Shown here in pieces: positions 12,290 to 23,354 of a DNA stretch of 64,000 bases. The stretch spans positions 496,001 through 560,000 of the forward strand of contig JAESUZ010003165.1 in NCBI GenBank assembly GCA_017311185.1, given 5' to 3'. A model generated the notes under the pieces. It saw only the letters and a program-made list of their open reading frames with translations. It did not search any database and was not told where the DNA came from. The position numbers were made by a program, and so were the translations under genes. The stretch is from Proteles cristata cristata. Lineage: Eukaryota; Chordata; Mammalia; Carnivora; Hyaenidae. Every line of letters begins with the position of its first letter. The first letter of the stretch is position 1.

Positions 12290-12780
12290 GCATAGGGGCA
12301 CATGTACCTCAATGTTTATAGCAGCACTCTCAACAATAGCCAAAACATGGAAAGAGCCTAAGTGTCCATCAACAGACGAATGGATCAAGAAAATGTGGTT
12401 TATCTATATGATGGTATACTACATGGCAACGAGAAAGACTGAAATCTGGCCTGTGTAGCAACATGGATGGACCTTGAGGGTGTTATGCTGGGCGAAATAA
12501 GTCAGGCAGAGAAGGACATATGTTTGCATATATAGGTGGGTTAGGAGGAACTTAACGGAGGACCATGGGGGAGGAGAAGGGGAAATATAGTTGGGGAGAG
12601 GGAGAGAGGCAAACCATGAGAGACTCTTGAGTGCTGAGAACAAACTGAGGACTGATGGGGGGGGAGGGGGGGAAATGAGCATGGAGGAGGGCACTTGTGG
12701 GGATGAGCATTGTGTGTTGTATGGAAACCAACTTGAGAATAAACTATTTAAGATAAATAAATTTAAAAAAGCAAAAAAAA
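12290..12780 (+). mobile_element. carnivore L1 3' end (ORF2 tail and 3' UTR)
   Basis: 5'-truncated L1: CAATGTTTATAGCAGCACTC, AACAATAGCCAAAACATGG, GTGTCCATCAACAGACGAAT, then the 3' UTR ending GGAAACCAACTTGAGAATAA and a poly-A tail at 12774-12785. The GGGGGG-rich 3' UTR is typical of young carnivore L1. It is non-coding in its present state. Confidence 0.93.
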
Positions 12781-12789
12781 AAAAACTAT

Positions 12790-13150
12790 AAACATTACAC
12801 TAGAACACAGTGAACACCTCCCTATGTGATGTGATTTGAATTATACTATAAAGCATTCTGAGTCAAAATGCTTTCTCCACACACCAAAAACTGAAAATAG
12901 GATTTCCATTATTAGGGATGAACTCCGGTGGGTTCCAACATTTCCCTCTGCTAAAATGCCTTTGAGAGGGATCTCCGCTGGCAGTGATGAGTATCAGTTA
13001 GTTGATGGTAACCTTTCAGCCACGAGAAGAGAGTGTGGGTTGGAAGAGAAGAATCAATTGAAACCACAGCACTCATCTGCCAAAGGTACAAGCGCCTGAA
13101 AGACTAGTCAACAGGGAGGCAGATCAGAGGTGGGATCCATCTATTCTATA
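12790..13150. other. intron, no element recognised
   Basis: Unassigned sequence between an L1 3' end and a SINE. An 87-codon open frame (12836-13099) has no recognisable features. Confidence 0.45.
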
Positions 13151-13166
13151 CAGGTTTCAAATTTCC

Positions 13167-13386
13167 TTTTTTTTTAATTTTTTCAATGTTTACTTATTTT
13201 TGAAAGAGAGAGAGAGACAGAGCGTGAGCAGGGGAGGATCAGAGAGAGGGAGACACAGAATTGAAAGCAGGCCCCAGGCTCTGAAATGTCAGCACAGAGC
13301 CTGATGTGGGGCCTGAACTCATGAGCAGTGAGATCATGACCTGAGCTAAAGTAGGATGCTTAACCCACTGAGCCACCCAGGCGACC
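13167..13386 (-). mobile_element. SINEC_Fc, minus strand
   Basis: A complete copy ending CCACCCAGGCGACCC. Imperfect target duplication CAGGTTTCAAATTTC / CAGGTATCAAGTTTC flanks it. With the plus-strand copy at 15070 it forms an inverted pair around the 96-nt SUGCT exon. Confidence 0.94.
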
Positions 13387-13582
13387 CAGGTATCAAGTTT
13401 CTTATCTGAGAAGTGAGAAGGCTGAATTTGATGATCTCTAAAAAGTTCAAAACTGCAACTTTTGGTAGGTCTGGCTAGAAGGTTAGCCACAGAGGACTAA
13501 GAAGTAGGGAACCCAAATGTCACTAACGATGGTCATAAAAGCACTGCAGAAGGAAAAAGGGGAGGCACTCAAGAAAATGTCT

Positions 13583-13768
13583 TCGAGGCACCTGGGTGGC
13601 TCAGTTGGTTAAGTATCATGCTCTTATTTTCTGCTCAGGTCGTGATCTCATGGTTCATGAGTTCAAGCCCCATGTTGATTCTTTCTCTCCCTCTCTCTCT
13701 GCCCTTCTTCAGCTCACACTGTCTCTGTCTCTCTCAAAATAAATAAAAACTTAAAAAAAAAAGAAAGA
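13583..13768 (+). mobile_element. SINEC_Fc, shortened centre
   Basis: Head GAGGCACCTGGGTGGCTCAG and tail AAATAAAAACTTAAAAA. Perfect 12-bp target duplication AAGAAAATGTCT (13571-13582, 13769-13780). The copy lacks part of the GCTCTGTGCTGACAGC region. Confidence 0.93.
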
Positions 13769-14074
13769 AAGAAAATGTCTCCACTACTATAGTTACGACA
13801 AAAGGCACTTCTACAGGGAAAACATAGTAACGTCTCAGGGGTAAAGAGACCATACACAGAAATAGCGAAAAATTCTAGATCCACATTGGGTCACTGAATT
13901 GCTCAAATCGATATTAAAAGAAATGGAAAAGAAGCTAGTTTTGCTGAAGGAAATAACGTTCTTAAAACTAAAAGGATGTGTAGCGGTTGTTGATGGATTG
14001 ATTTCATGGGAAATGGAAACTGCTGACTTCTACGTGGTCTGTCAAGACCACTAGCACTGAAATGGTTACAATAA

Positions 14075-14260
14075 AATTCACTCCTTCATACAACAGATAT
14101 TCATATGGAGCCTAGTCCATACTTCTGCTGGATGTGAGAAAGGATACAGTAATGAAAAAGACACCTCTAACTCTTAAATGTCCAACATATTAGAGAAGAT
14201 ATAACAAATATAGTAAATATGATGAGAAATGATACTACTAAGATAAGCAAAGGTTAGGGG
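14075..14260 (-). mobile_element. L2 3' end, minus strand
   Basis: The reversed L2 tail is recognisable (CTCCTTCATACAACAGATATTC, GGATACAGTAATGAAAAAG). It is heavily diverged, with approximate edges. Confidence 0.55.
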
Positions 14261-14840
14261 TTTGGAAGAAGAGTTAGTTTCTGTTCTTAGTTTTATTTGT
14301 GAAAGATCACAATCCCTTCACATATTCATTCACACTAGCCAACATCAAGAATTTCTAAGGACAAGTTTAGGCACTTAATAAAGAACAGCAGTTCCTGAAC
14401 CATCTGCTTTGCTCTGAAAATAAAGATCCATCACACGCGAATTTTCATTTTACTCCAACCCTGTGAGAATATAATTGTCAGCTGGGGTAGGTAACATTTG
14501 GTTTATAATTGACATAGTGAACAAACCATGCTTTATAAAATGGCTACAATCAGTGTTTCTTTGGGGTAAAAAAACCACAAACCATCATGTGTGGCCAAAA
14601 GTCACTCACTTTCAGCAAGTTCCTTTGATCCATTTAAGTGTCCTGTTACTAATCTTCTGATGAAGAAATGTGCAAAACACAGAATTTAAAGTGAACAACA
14701 GAACCTTGTTTAGTCAGACAAAGATACATAACAGAGTATCCTGAAGGCGTTTTTTTTTTCCTTAACAAGGGAAATAATTGCCCAAATTCATATCATACAA
14801 AACTGCAGATTACAGTAGCCTAACTCGATGTTGTATGTAT
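14261..14840. other. intron next to the 96-nt exon, no element recognised
   Basis: No repeat is visible between the old L2 fragment and the exon. It holds the donor-side flank of SUGCT exon 14850-14945. Confidence 0.5.
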
Positions 14841-14849
14841 TATTCTTAC

Positions 14850-14945
14850 CTGGTAAGGAACAATACTGCCATGAGCTGTGCCCCAACGTTTTGCTTCCTT
14901 TTGGCCAATCAGATAATTAGCAGCTACCTGGGTCAAACACGCCAC
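14850..14945 (-). CDS. SUGCT: SUGCT internal exon, next in gene order
   Basis: This exon encodes 32 codons that continue the previous exon in frame: [15 protein letters not shown] followed by [17 protein letters not shown]. The conserved [13 protein letters not shown] stretch is typical of SUGCT and related CaiB/BaiF transferases, where it lies just after the segment holding the catalytic Asp. The acceptor is TCCTGGTAG|GTG behind a run of pyrimidines (14950-14967 on the plus strand is purine-rich). The donor is CAG|GTAAGAATA, close to consensus. The length is 96 nt and both ends are phase 0. An internal CAGGTAGCT at 14925-14930 resembles a second donor. No stop codon interrupts the frame. Confidence 0.95.
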
Positions 14946-15069
14946 CTACCAGGATGAGGAAAAAAAAAGGGTTGTTTACTCACAAAAGTTGTTCTCATTT
15001 GAGTTCATGTCACTGCAGAAGAAAATAAAAGAGAGACACAAACTCAAATAGGTTAGAAAATACACAAGA

Positions 15070-15276
15070 GGGGCGCCTGCGTGGCTCAGTCGGTTAAGCG
15101 TCCGACTTCAGCTCAGGTCATGATCTCACAGTTCGTGGGTTCGAGCCCTGCATTGGGCTCTGTGCTGACAGCTCAGAGCCTGAAGCCTGCTTCAGATTCT
15201 GTGTCCCTCTCTCGCTCTGCTCCTTCCCTGCTCATTCTCGGTCTCATTCTCTCAAGGATAAATAAACATTAAAAAA

Positions 15277-15323
<47 letters not shown>

Positions 15324-15351
15324 AACTTTTAAAAATTAAAAAAAATATAAA
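15070..15351 (+). mobile_element. SINEC_Fc with long (AAAT)n tail
   Basis: A near-consensus copy (GGGGCGCCTGCGTGGCTCAG) whose tail has grown into an AAAT repeat at 15270-15324. Target duplication GAAAATACA lies at 15056-15064 and 15352-15360. It sits only 124 bp from the acceptor end of the SUGCT exon at 14945, antisense to the gene. Confidence 0.96.
15270..15324. repeat. (AAAT)n microsatellite in SINE tail
   Basis: About 13 AAAT units form the tail of the SINE at 15070. Confidence 0.95.
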
Positions 15352-15467
15352 GAAAATACAGAGACCTCCATGCCTTCATCATACAAAGAAAGGCAGAACG
15401 GCATTATATTATTGCCTGAGACTAAATACAGATAACATTTGGCTCCCAGAATGATCACCTGATGACA

Positions 15468-15660
15468 GGGGTGCCTGGGTGGCCCAGTCGGTTTATGCGT
15501 TCGACTCTTGGTTTCACCTCACCACAGTTTCGTGTGTTCAAGCCCCACATCGGGCTCTGCACTGACACCACAAAGCCTGCTTGGGATTCTCTCTCTCTCT
15601 GCCCCTCCCCTACTCATGCTGTTTCTATCTCTCTCAAAATAAATAAATAAACTTAAAAAA
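15468..15660 (+). mobile_element. SINEC_Fc (CTTGGTTTC subtype)
   Basis: Head GGGGTGCCTGGGTGGCCCAG, then CGACTCTTGGTTTCACC and GCCTGCTTGGGATTCTC, with tail AAATAAATAAATAAACTT. This is the CTCTTGATTTC/TTGGGATTCTC branch of the family rather than the TTCAGCTC/TTCAGATTCTG branch. Confidence 0.93.
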
Positions 15661-15960
15661 TAAAATTTAAAGATCAACTGAGGACAGGGGTTGAGCCAGG
15701 AAATGAAGCCCTGGTCCAGTCTTTAGCATCAAAACCATGTCAAAATACATCAGCATCTAGTACATTCCTTTCTCCTCTTCACCCGTGTCCTTTTGCTTTC
15801 TGTCAGGATGACAAAAAGAAGGCTTGTGTCATCCCTGGGCAGCTGAACCAGCCATGAGCCATGCTCCTCTAAAGTTCTCATTTCATGAAAAAAATAACAA
15901 TAATAAACTTCTACTTTGTTTCAATCAGTTCAGCTGCCCAAAGCATTCTTACTGACACAG

Positions 15961-16970
15961 AGGATCAAAATTACTTGACTTTTTAAAATTTCCCAGTGAA
16001 TCGTCCTCATTTAAACAAAACTTGCTGCACCTCTCTGAAATTAGTCCTAAACCCATACCCTCATCATTATACCTATTTCAGGTTTCAGAAACCTTAGATC
16101 TCTTAAAGGGATCATCTAAAACCTTAGAGTCAGCTTCTGACTCTTGCGATATTTCATACACATATTTTGAAAACCTACAAAAATTCGGTTGCATACGAGC
16201 ATAACCTGAGGATAATGACTTGATTCCCGGTAACCGCCACAAGGAGCCTACGTGCCCATGAATACGCATGCCCCCACCGTGAACTATGGGAAGGCAACCT
16301 AATAAAAATTTTCTGAAGTTTCCAGGAAAACAAAGCTTCTATCCTCATAACAGATTCAGGACGTACCATACATGCCATGGGTTGATCTTCCCCATTCTAG
16401 ATCATCAAGTGCGGCCGGGAATCTCCCAAGCCACGACCTGTTATTGCCCTCTGCCTGGCATGGTGGCTTGCCTCCCACAAGGCCTATCGACAGGGCTCAG
16501 CCGGGATGAATCTCCTTACAGCAGCAGACATTCTCCTTTACTTTATTCTTGGGATTTACACTCACTTTTATGTTCATTTACTGCTCTGTTGAAACTGGAA
16601 CTGCCTTATGGCAGCTGGTGCGGCTGTACCGCCCAGGTGGCAAAACTAATAACCTTGGAGTCACCCACTTCTGGGCCTCCATCTGGTCTCGGGCGTTTGA
16701 ACCACGGAGCATTCCAGGGCTGCCTGGGGCTGCCTCGTGCTAATCACAATTTCACAGATCACTTCTGTGTCTTTCAAAATGGAAAATCAAATCAACATTT
16801 TGTAGTCAAAAAATGCACAGGATGGGAAGTCAAGTTTCATGGTTTTGCATCTTTGTCAACTCTAAGAGGTTGTACAACTGTGGGTCATTTAACTACTTTG
16901 ACCTTCAGACACATTCTCGATAAAATCTTGGGCATTTGGCCAAAATGGGTGGCTTTTGATCTTTAAAAAA
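15961..16970. other. unassigned stretch with a 226-codon open frame
   Basis: The longest open frame in the window (16286-16966, plus) lies here. Its product has no signal peptide, membrane segment or family motif that I recognise. Composition is richer in G+C than the surroundings, and it has several CpG sites (for example AAGTGCGGCCGGGAATC near 16410) and an AATAAA at 16300. An old LTR or unlisted repeat is as likely as anything else. I do not call a gene. Confidence 0.3.
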
Positions 16971-18955
16971 AAAAAGGAGAACTCCTGTACCAAACCAAAT
17001 AATGGACAAAATCCTAATATGCAAGGAAGTAATACCCCCAAGAGTTCTGGCTGAAGCGGAAGCAGGTCTGTAATGTCACCCTGGGCACATAACACAGAAT
17101 CCAATTTGCAAAATAGTAAATGGTCTTAAATTTGCTTCCTAGGTCAATACTTCTGACTTTTATTCTTCTTAACAGTCTGGCAAATAAAAATGATACCAGG
17201 GATGCAATTGTAGTTATTTTCCCATTAAAGCTTTTCCTGAAATTGGGAGAATTCTCTCACGTTTGAGGTTTTTCTGTAAGAAAGGTTTTACTTTGGTCTA
17301 ACTATATATGAGAGATGGGGGGAGGAGGTTGCTCCTCTCAGATAAACTCTGGTAACAGTCACTCTCCAAGGTGCTCTGGTGTTACTGGAGGCAAGGAGTC
17401 ACATTATAAAGGTAATTCTTTGCAAGCAAAGAATCATAAGAGGCTTGGTATTTCCACTCTTTTAATTTCAAAGTCAACTGAGAGTCAGTAGACCAACATC
17501 AGTAATAGCTACAAGAGGTAGTGAACTGACTGGATGATCACAAGTAAACCTGCAAATTCTAGATTGGTCTGAGACGGTTGCCAAAAGGATGGATGGGCTG
17601 GATTCTAGGCTGGAGATCACCCCCAAGTACCTCATTTCTTGCCCACCACCTCTTTCTTTCATCTCAATTTTGACTTCCGTGTTTCTGACCCTACCTTGCT
17701 AAGGTATATGTTTGATAACTATTTAATAAAAGTAGCCTTATTTAAAGTAAGTTTGAATGAAGAGTCAAAACTCCTCTCACCAACTGTTTCTAAATGGGAT
17801 GCCTTATCAATTTCCTCCACACATGGTAACTCATGAAAACAAAAGAGCATTTCAGGACTAGCAGCTTCCTACTGGACAGAAAGGTTAGATAAGATTTTAA
17901 GCCATTGCTACCCAAAAACAAAGTATGATTTGTCAGTAACTATTCAGAGGCTAATTTGGGGGGAAAAAGAATTCTATTAAAAAGAGAGAGAGAGCAACAG
18001 GGCTAAACTTAGCAACCCAATGTTTAAAAGGGGCATTGCAAAGCTAAGAGTAACTTATTTACAATGAAGTATTTTAAGGCAGGAGAAGGGGGAGAAAGTC
18101 AACAGCTATAACGTGATTATGTATGAAAAATCAGAGGCTTCCTGGCAATTAATGACAAATCTTCCACAAATCAAAAGAATGCAGGATGTGACTTTTAGGT
18201 TAATAACTACATACTGTATATCCATTCTAAATATTGCATTAGATCGTTACTTACATCCCCTAAACTTAGGCCCATTATTTCATCATGTGGACGCTATATA
18301 ATTTACTCAGAATGTCGCCTTTATATGGTTTCATCTGAACAAAAAAGCCAACTTTGGTTTAATAATAATCATTCTGACAGCAAAACTATTATTTTAGATA
18401 ACATAGTGGGTCCTGGTATTGTGTGTCTAACCAGAAAACCAATGGCATGGTCAGAGTGGCTCTCAAAGGGCACAGCCCCAAAAGACATGAGCAAGAATAT
18501 ACCCAATTATTTCCCAAAGCAGCCCCATAGGGTCTGTCACCATGTTTCACTTCTACCGAATGAGGATCAAGCTGCAATAATAGAATCTTTCATCTCCAAA
18601 AGGACAACCAAGTATGGCGGGAAAAGTGGGGAAAACAACACTAGAATTGGGCTCATTGCATCACAACCGGTCGATTCTTCCCTCCTGCTCCCTTGCACAT
18701 ATTCTGGTCTCCAACTAAGCGAGGCAAAACACCCATCATGTTTCACTCCTCCACCTGCCCATCTCTCCATCCATTCTTCAAAGTCCCTTTCAACATAACC
18801 ATTTCCACTAAGCCCCCCTCATTACCCAAGCAGACAAATATAGCCCCTGTCTCTGAACAAACACAACTCCTTAATCTGCCTAACACCAGCTGCACTTTCA
18901 CAGTCCACCTTATACAACTACACTTATAAGATGGCAAAGCTAAGAAGACCTAGAT
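16971..18955. other. intron, no element recognised
   Basis: About 2 kb without a recognisable repeat. A 157-codon open frame at 18325-18798 has no family features and no splice context. Confidence 0.45.
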
Positions 18956-19100
18956 CAGTGGTTCCTAAACCCACCTGTGCATGAGAGTCACCTGCAGAAT
19001 TCCTGGACCCCACCCCAGACCTACTGAATCAGACTCTTCCAGGGATGGAGCCTGGGAAAAACATAATTTAACCAATGTAACCAGATTTGAGAACCAAAAC
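18956..19100 (+). mobile_element. MER5A (hAT-Charlie DNA transposon)
   Basis: Starts TCAGTGGTTCCTAAACCCAC, with GAGTCACCTGCAGAATTCC, CACCCCAGACCTACTGAATC and GGATGGAGCCTGGG, and ends TTTGAGAACCAAAA. This matches the usual order and near-full length of MER5A. Confidence 0.9.
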
Positions 19101-19124
19101 CTCAGGGAAATCTAGCCTAATCTC

Positions 19125-19260
19125 TTGATGTTAGAGATGGATAAATAAAGAAACAGAGAAGGAATTAACTTACCTGAAGTTACACAGCAGGCTAATGACA
19201 GAACTTTAAACTAGTCTAACTACAGTGTCCTCCTCCATTCTACCATACTATTCATAGCTT
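19125..19260 (+). mobile_element. MIR fragment
   Basis: AGATGGATAAATAAAGAAACAG, TTACACAGCAGGCTAATGAC and CTACAGTGTCCTCC fit the MIR downstream half. Confidence 0.65.
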
Positions 19261-19370
19261 ATCCTATCCCTCCTTTTAAGTTGGGAACTATTTCACAGTA
19301 GTAACTGTGTGCTACAAACCCTTCATATGGTCTCACAGAACCAGAACCTAACATAGAGCTTCCACACTAT

Positions 19371-19570
19371 TTTTTTTAATGTTTATTTTTGAGAGAGACA
19401 GAGAGGAAGTGTGAACAGGAGTGGCGCAAAGTGAGAGAGGGACAGAGGATCTGAAGTGGGCTCTATGCTGACAGCACTGAGCCCGATGTGGGGCTCTAAC
19501 TCATAAAATCGCAAGATCCTAACCTGAGCTAAAGTCGGGTGCTTAACTGACGGAGCCACCAAGGCGCCCC
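19371..19570 (-). mobile_element. SINEC_Fc, minus strand
   Basis: Runs from the T-rich tail TTTTTTTAATGTTTATTTTT to GAGCCACCAAGGCGCCCC. The internal tRNA-related region is diverged. Confidence 0.93.
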
Positions 19571-19604
19571 ACACAGTAATTTTTTTAATGTGTGAATGCA
19601 AACA

Positions 19605-19880
19605 GTAATTATTAGTTTATTTACTCAAAAAATACTGAGTGCTGCTTTGTGTAAGGTATTATGTCAGGTACCGGATATACAAAAGTAAATGGGAAGATAT
19701 AGTCCTGCTCTCTTTGGACTTAAGAATAGTGGAGAAGACAAATAAACAGTTATAGGAACTTCCATGGGAAAAACTTTAAAAACAAAGGGAAGGCCATGTA
19801 GGAAAGCCCTAAGTCAAGAAAGAGAGTGGCATACAGGAGGAAAAAATATGAAAGTAGACCAGTGTAACTGAAGCATGGCA
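19605..19880 (-). mobile_element. L2 3' end, minus strand
   Basis: Reverse-complement L2 tail: TACTCAAAAAATACTGAGTG, TATTATGTCAGGTACCGGAT and GAGAAGACAAATAAACAG. Confidence 0.65.
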
Positions 19881-19954
19881 AAAAAGAGACAGCAAATAAA
19901 ATTGGAGAGGTTGACAGATCGTGTCAGCCCCTGCTGGTCATGGGTCAGGAGTCA

Positions 19955-20190
19955 TTCTCCACACATCTTTCAGAATGATCCTTTTATTTTTTCTTTTTAA
20001 TTTTTAAGTAATCTCTACACCCAACGTGAGGTTCAAACTCACAACCCTGAGATCAAGAGTCTCATGCTCCACCGACTAAGCTAGCCAGGTGGCCCTCAGA
20101 ATGATCGTTTTTAAATCAAGAATTGTATCATATCATCTTTCTACTTAGAACTCATAGAGCTTCTCACAGCATTCGGAACTAAACCCAAAG
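19955..20190 (+). mobile_element. L2 fragment, split by a SINE
   Basis: Left piece TCTTTCAGAATGATC and right piece TTGTATCATATCATCTTTC, ACTCATAGAGCTTCTCACAG, GGAACTAAACCCAAAG follow the L2 order (amid a CAN-SINE at 19981-20095). Confidence 0.6.
19981..20095 (-). mobile_element. short older CAN-SINE
   Basis: TTTTTAAGTAATCTCTACAC, then GAGGTTCAAACTCACAACCC and AGCCAGGTGGCCC form the short carnivore SINE without the CT-rich middle. Target duplication TCAGAATGATC lies at 19970-19980 and 20096-20106. Confidence 0.9.
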
Positions 20191-20845
20191 AATCGACTAA
20201 ACAGAGACAAGAGAGTAAAGGGACCAGTTCTACTGTGAAGGTCCAGGCATAAGCCGATGATCACTCAGACTAAGTTGCTGGCAGTAGAAATGGAAAAATG
20301 AATGGATTTAAGATCTACGTTAGGGACAGAATGGACAGAACATGTAAAAGACTGTATGGGGAGGGGAAGGCAGATAAAATGGTGACAGAGAGGGAGGAGC
20401 TACACATAACTCCCAGGTTTCTGGCTGAATATCTGGGAAAGCTAGGAAGGCACTAACAGAAATAAGGAAGTCTGAGAGAGGAAGGTGAAGGGGAAAGAAA
20501 ACAAAAATCCTCCTGTGCATATGTTGAATTGGAGACACGTGCCAGACAATTATTGGGGCTGGAGTCATCAGCATATAGTAAGTATTTAAAGTCATTCCCT
20601 AAGGGAAAATAGAGGGAGATAATTAGAGAAGAAATCAGGAATAAGATAAAACAAAAGAAGATAAATCTCCATGTCAAAAACAGCCTCTAATCAGAGGTGT
20701 GACCAATGACATAAGTCAAACCACCAGCACCAATTTACCCCCAAAATAGGGAGTAGGTGAAATAAACCAAGATATCCAAACATAACAGGAGAACAAAAGT
20801 AGACATTTAAACTGATGCAGCAGCAGAAGACAGTACCATGTGAGG
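20191..20845. other. intron, possible ancient LINE
   Basis: 20290-20680 contains GGAGTCATCAGCATATAGTA and purine-rich text that suggests an old L2-like fragment on the minus strand. I cannot place its limits. Confidence 0.3.
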
Positions 20846-20849
20846 AAAT

Positions 20850-22170
20850 GTTACAATTTTTTTAACTTTTAATTTTAGAACCTTTTTCGATTCATAGAAA
20901 ACCTACCAAAATAGTAATGAGTTATATTACTCCACACCCAGTTCCCCTATTATTTTTATTTTTTTCTCTGCTGATCTTATTATTTATTTATTTTTTTAGC
21001 TGACACAATATTACATTGGTTTCAGGTGTACCGCAGAGAGATTCAACATCTCTAGATGTTATGCTGTGCTCGGTGCAAATGTAGCTCCCATCTGCCTTCA
21101 TTCAACGCTACCCAAGAACCATTCACTCACTCTATTCCCTACGCTGTGCCTTTTATTCCCATGACTATTCATTCCAAGTCCCCTATTAGTTAACCTCTTA
21201 CCCCAGTGTGATACATATTTTGTAATGAAAGAGCCAATACTGATACATTGTTATTAAAGTCCATTTGTTCAGATTTCCTTCATTTTTAAAGAATTTTTTT
21301 TTAATGTTTGCTTACTTTTGAGGGAGAGAGAGAGACAGAGCTTATTCTGTCCTTCTGAAGTAGGCACCGGGCTCTGAGCTGTCAGCACAGAGCCCTACAC
21401 AGGGCTCGAACCCACAGACTGCGAGATCCTGACCTAAGCCCAAAACAGACACTTAACCAACTAAGCCACCCAGGAGCCTCAGATTTCCTTCATTTTTAAT
21501 GTTCTTTTCAGATCCAAGATCCCACTCAGGGCACCTATCACATTCTATTTGGTCGTTGCTTCCTTAGGCTCCTCTTGATTGTAACAATTGATCATACATT
21601 CCTTCCTTCTGAGGACTTGGACAGTTTTGAGTACAGATCAGGTATTTTGGAGAATGTTCCTCAATGGGGATTTTTTTAATGTTACAGTGCCATTTTCATC
21701 ACATCTTACCAAAGGTACAAACTATTGATGTGACTTAACACTGTTGGTGTTGACCTCGATCACCTGCCTGAGGCAGTGGCCATCAAGTATCTCCACTGTA
21801 AAATCCTTCTTTTTTCTTCTCCCCCTTTTCACACTGAAATCTTTGGAGGTGGGGAGTTATGCTCCTCCTTCTTGAGGATGAACTGTCCACATAAATTATT
21901 TTGAATTGTGCACAGGAAATTTGTCCCTTTCTCTCCTATTCATTTATTCAGTCATTTATTTATATCGGCACAGAGTCACGGGTATTTATTTTATACTTTG
22001 GGTTATAATCCAATACTACTTTATTTTGTTGCTCAAATCATTCCTTTTTGGCCCCTTGGAGCTCTTTCAGTTAGCTCCTTTGACATATACCCCATCATTG
22101 GGAGATTTTTGTTTTTAAGCACGTCCTTTTTTGTGGCACTACAAGACGCTCCAAGATAATCTCTACATGT
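20850..22170 (-). mobile_element. old L1 fragments (L1M type), split by a SINE
   Basis: 20990-21180 reads as a reversed L1 3' end (TTGGTTTCAGGTGTACCGC, ATTCATTCCAAG). 21490-22170 carries a well-known L1M segment (GCTCCTCTTGATTGTAAC, CACTGTTGGTGTTGACC, GGTTATAATCCAATACTACT). The orientation of the second part is inferred from the first. No functional ORF survives. Confidence 0.65.
21290..21478 (-). mobile_element. SINEC_Fc, minus strand, in old L1
   Basis: Ends CTAAGCCACCCAGGAGCC. Flanked by a perfect 21-bp target duplication (21269-21289, 21479-21499; core AGATTTCCTTCATTTTTAA). The GA-rich part is shortened. Confidence 0.96.
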
Positions 22171-22289
22171 CCTGTTCCAGTTGTATGGGAAAGCGTAAAA
22201 AGAAGGGGGATCAAAAGGTAAGTGAAGGGAATGTTTATTTTATATATTACATTAATATATTATATACAATATTTATTTAAGTGTCGACC

Positions 22290-22520
22290 AGCACCTCCTT
22301 CATTCACTTATTCAAAAATCTTAACATCACACCTACTATGTGCCAGGAGCTGTTCAAGGCCCAGGGCACAGAGCAGTGAACAAGACAGACACCACTGCAG
22401 TGTCATGACGCTTACATTCCAGGGTCAGGTACATTCAGGCATAATAAAGGAGGATATCAAGAAATGATAAGAGAGAGGGCTTTTCTAGACCAGCAGGTTA
22501 GAAAAGCCTCTTTGAAGATG
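22290..22520 (-). mobile_element. L2 3' end, minus strand
   Basis: CACACCTACTATGTGCCAGG, CAGAGCAGTGAACAAGACAG, CTTACATTCCAGGGTCAGG and AAGCCTCTTTGAAGATG are the reversed L2 tail in order. Confidence 0.8.
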
Positions 22521-22696
22521 TTAACACTTAACTGGAGACCTGTAGACACCCCGTGAAAATCTCGGGGACTCTTTCGAGACAACCACATCAGCCAATTAAA
22601 ATAATTTATTGCAGTAAAAATTTACCATATTTCAGAACAGAAAGAAGGTCACTGTAGCCGGAAGGTAAGAGAGGTAGTAGTAGAAGATGGGGTTAA

Positions 22697-22924
22697 GGAC
22701 GAGGGTGCCTGGGTGGCTCAGTTGGTTAAGTGTTGAACTCTTGATTTCAGCTCAGGTCATGATCTCATGGTTTGTGAGTTCAAGCCCCATGTCACGCTCT
22801 GTGCTGACGGTGTGGAGCCTGTTTGGGATTCTCTCTCTCTTTCTCTGCCCCTTCCCAGCTCATGCACTCTCTCTCTTCTGATCTCTCTTTCTCTCTAAAT
22901 AAATAAACTTAAAAAAAAAAAAAA
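22697..22924 (+). mobile_element. SINEC_Fc (CTTGATTTC subtype)
   Basis: Head GGGTGCCTGGGTGGCTCAG and tail AATAAATAAACTT plus poly-A. Perfect 13-bp target duplication AAGATGGGGTTAA (22684-22696, 22925-22937). Confidence 0.96.
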
Positions 22925-23089
22925 AAGATGGGGTTAAAGAGGTAAGCAAGCACCAGATCGTGCAGGCATTGCAGGCCTGTGTAAGGATCTAGAATATCAT
23001 TCCAAATGTCATGGGAAGCCATTGATTTATAATAATTAGATCGGCTGGCTGTTATATGGAGTATCAAGGAGAAATGAATGAAACCAAAC

Positions 23090-23255
23090 TATCTTACATG
23101 AGGTTGGTATTACAACTTCTATTTTACAGATGGGAAAACTAAGCCTAGGGAGATTAAGTGTCTCGTTTGGATCACACAGTGAGTTAGATAATGGCAAATC
23201 TATGACTCACTCACAGCTCACTCTACTCTCCAATCCATAGGGCTAAGAAGGAAAA
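23090..23255 (+). mobile_element. MIR fragment
   Basis: TTTTACAGATGGGAAAACTA, AGATTAAGTGTCTCG and ATCACACAGTGAGTTAGATA follow the MIR downstream half. Confidence 0.75.
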
Positions 23256-23354
23256 ACATTCAGGACTGGAATGGCTATCCCATGTTGAAAAAAGAATTGG
23301 AATTATACTTATTCATACTGCATTTATCATTTTAAGCTTCTAGTATTCACTAAC

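Larger units (their letters stand above)
1..14849 (-). other. SUGCT: 5' part of the following SUGCT intron
   Basis: The intron begins at the GTAAGAATA donor (14841-14849 on the plus strand) and runs out of the window. I looked on the minus strand for the expected next coding segment of the transferase (a lysine-rich, glycine-rich stretch after VPYQ) and did not find it, so the intron is at least 14.8 kb. Confidence 0.85.

Noticed and set aside
15070..15160. tRNA gene, suggested by box A/B-like words in SINE heads
   Set aside because: The heads are tRNA-Lys-derived but degenerate, cannot form a proper anticodon arm and are followed by SINE bodies.
15081..15272. Recurring small proteins beginning MAQSVK or similar (also near 5783, 25058, 27666, 28506, 40107, 57344, 63069)
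   Set aside because: They are translations of the SINE tRNA-like head and CT-rich region, repeated wherever a SINE lies in that frame. They are not a gene family.
18325..18798. 157-codon plus-strand frame
   Set aside because: No family motif, no splice context and overlapping frames on the other strand; likely chance within SUGCT intron.
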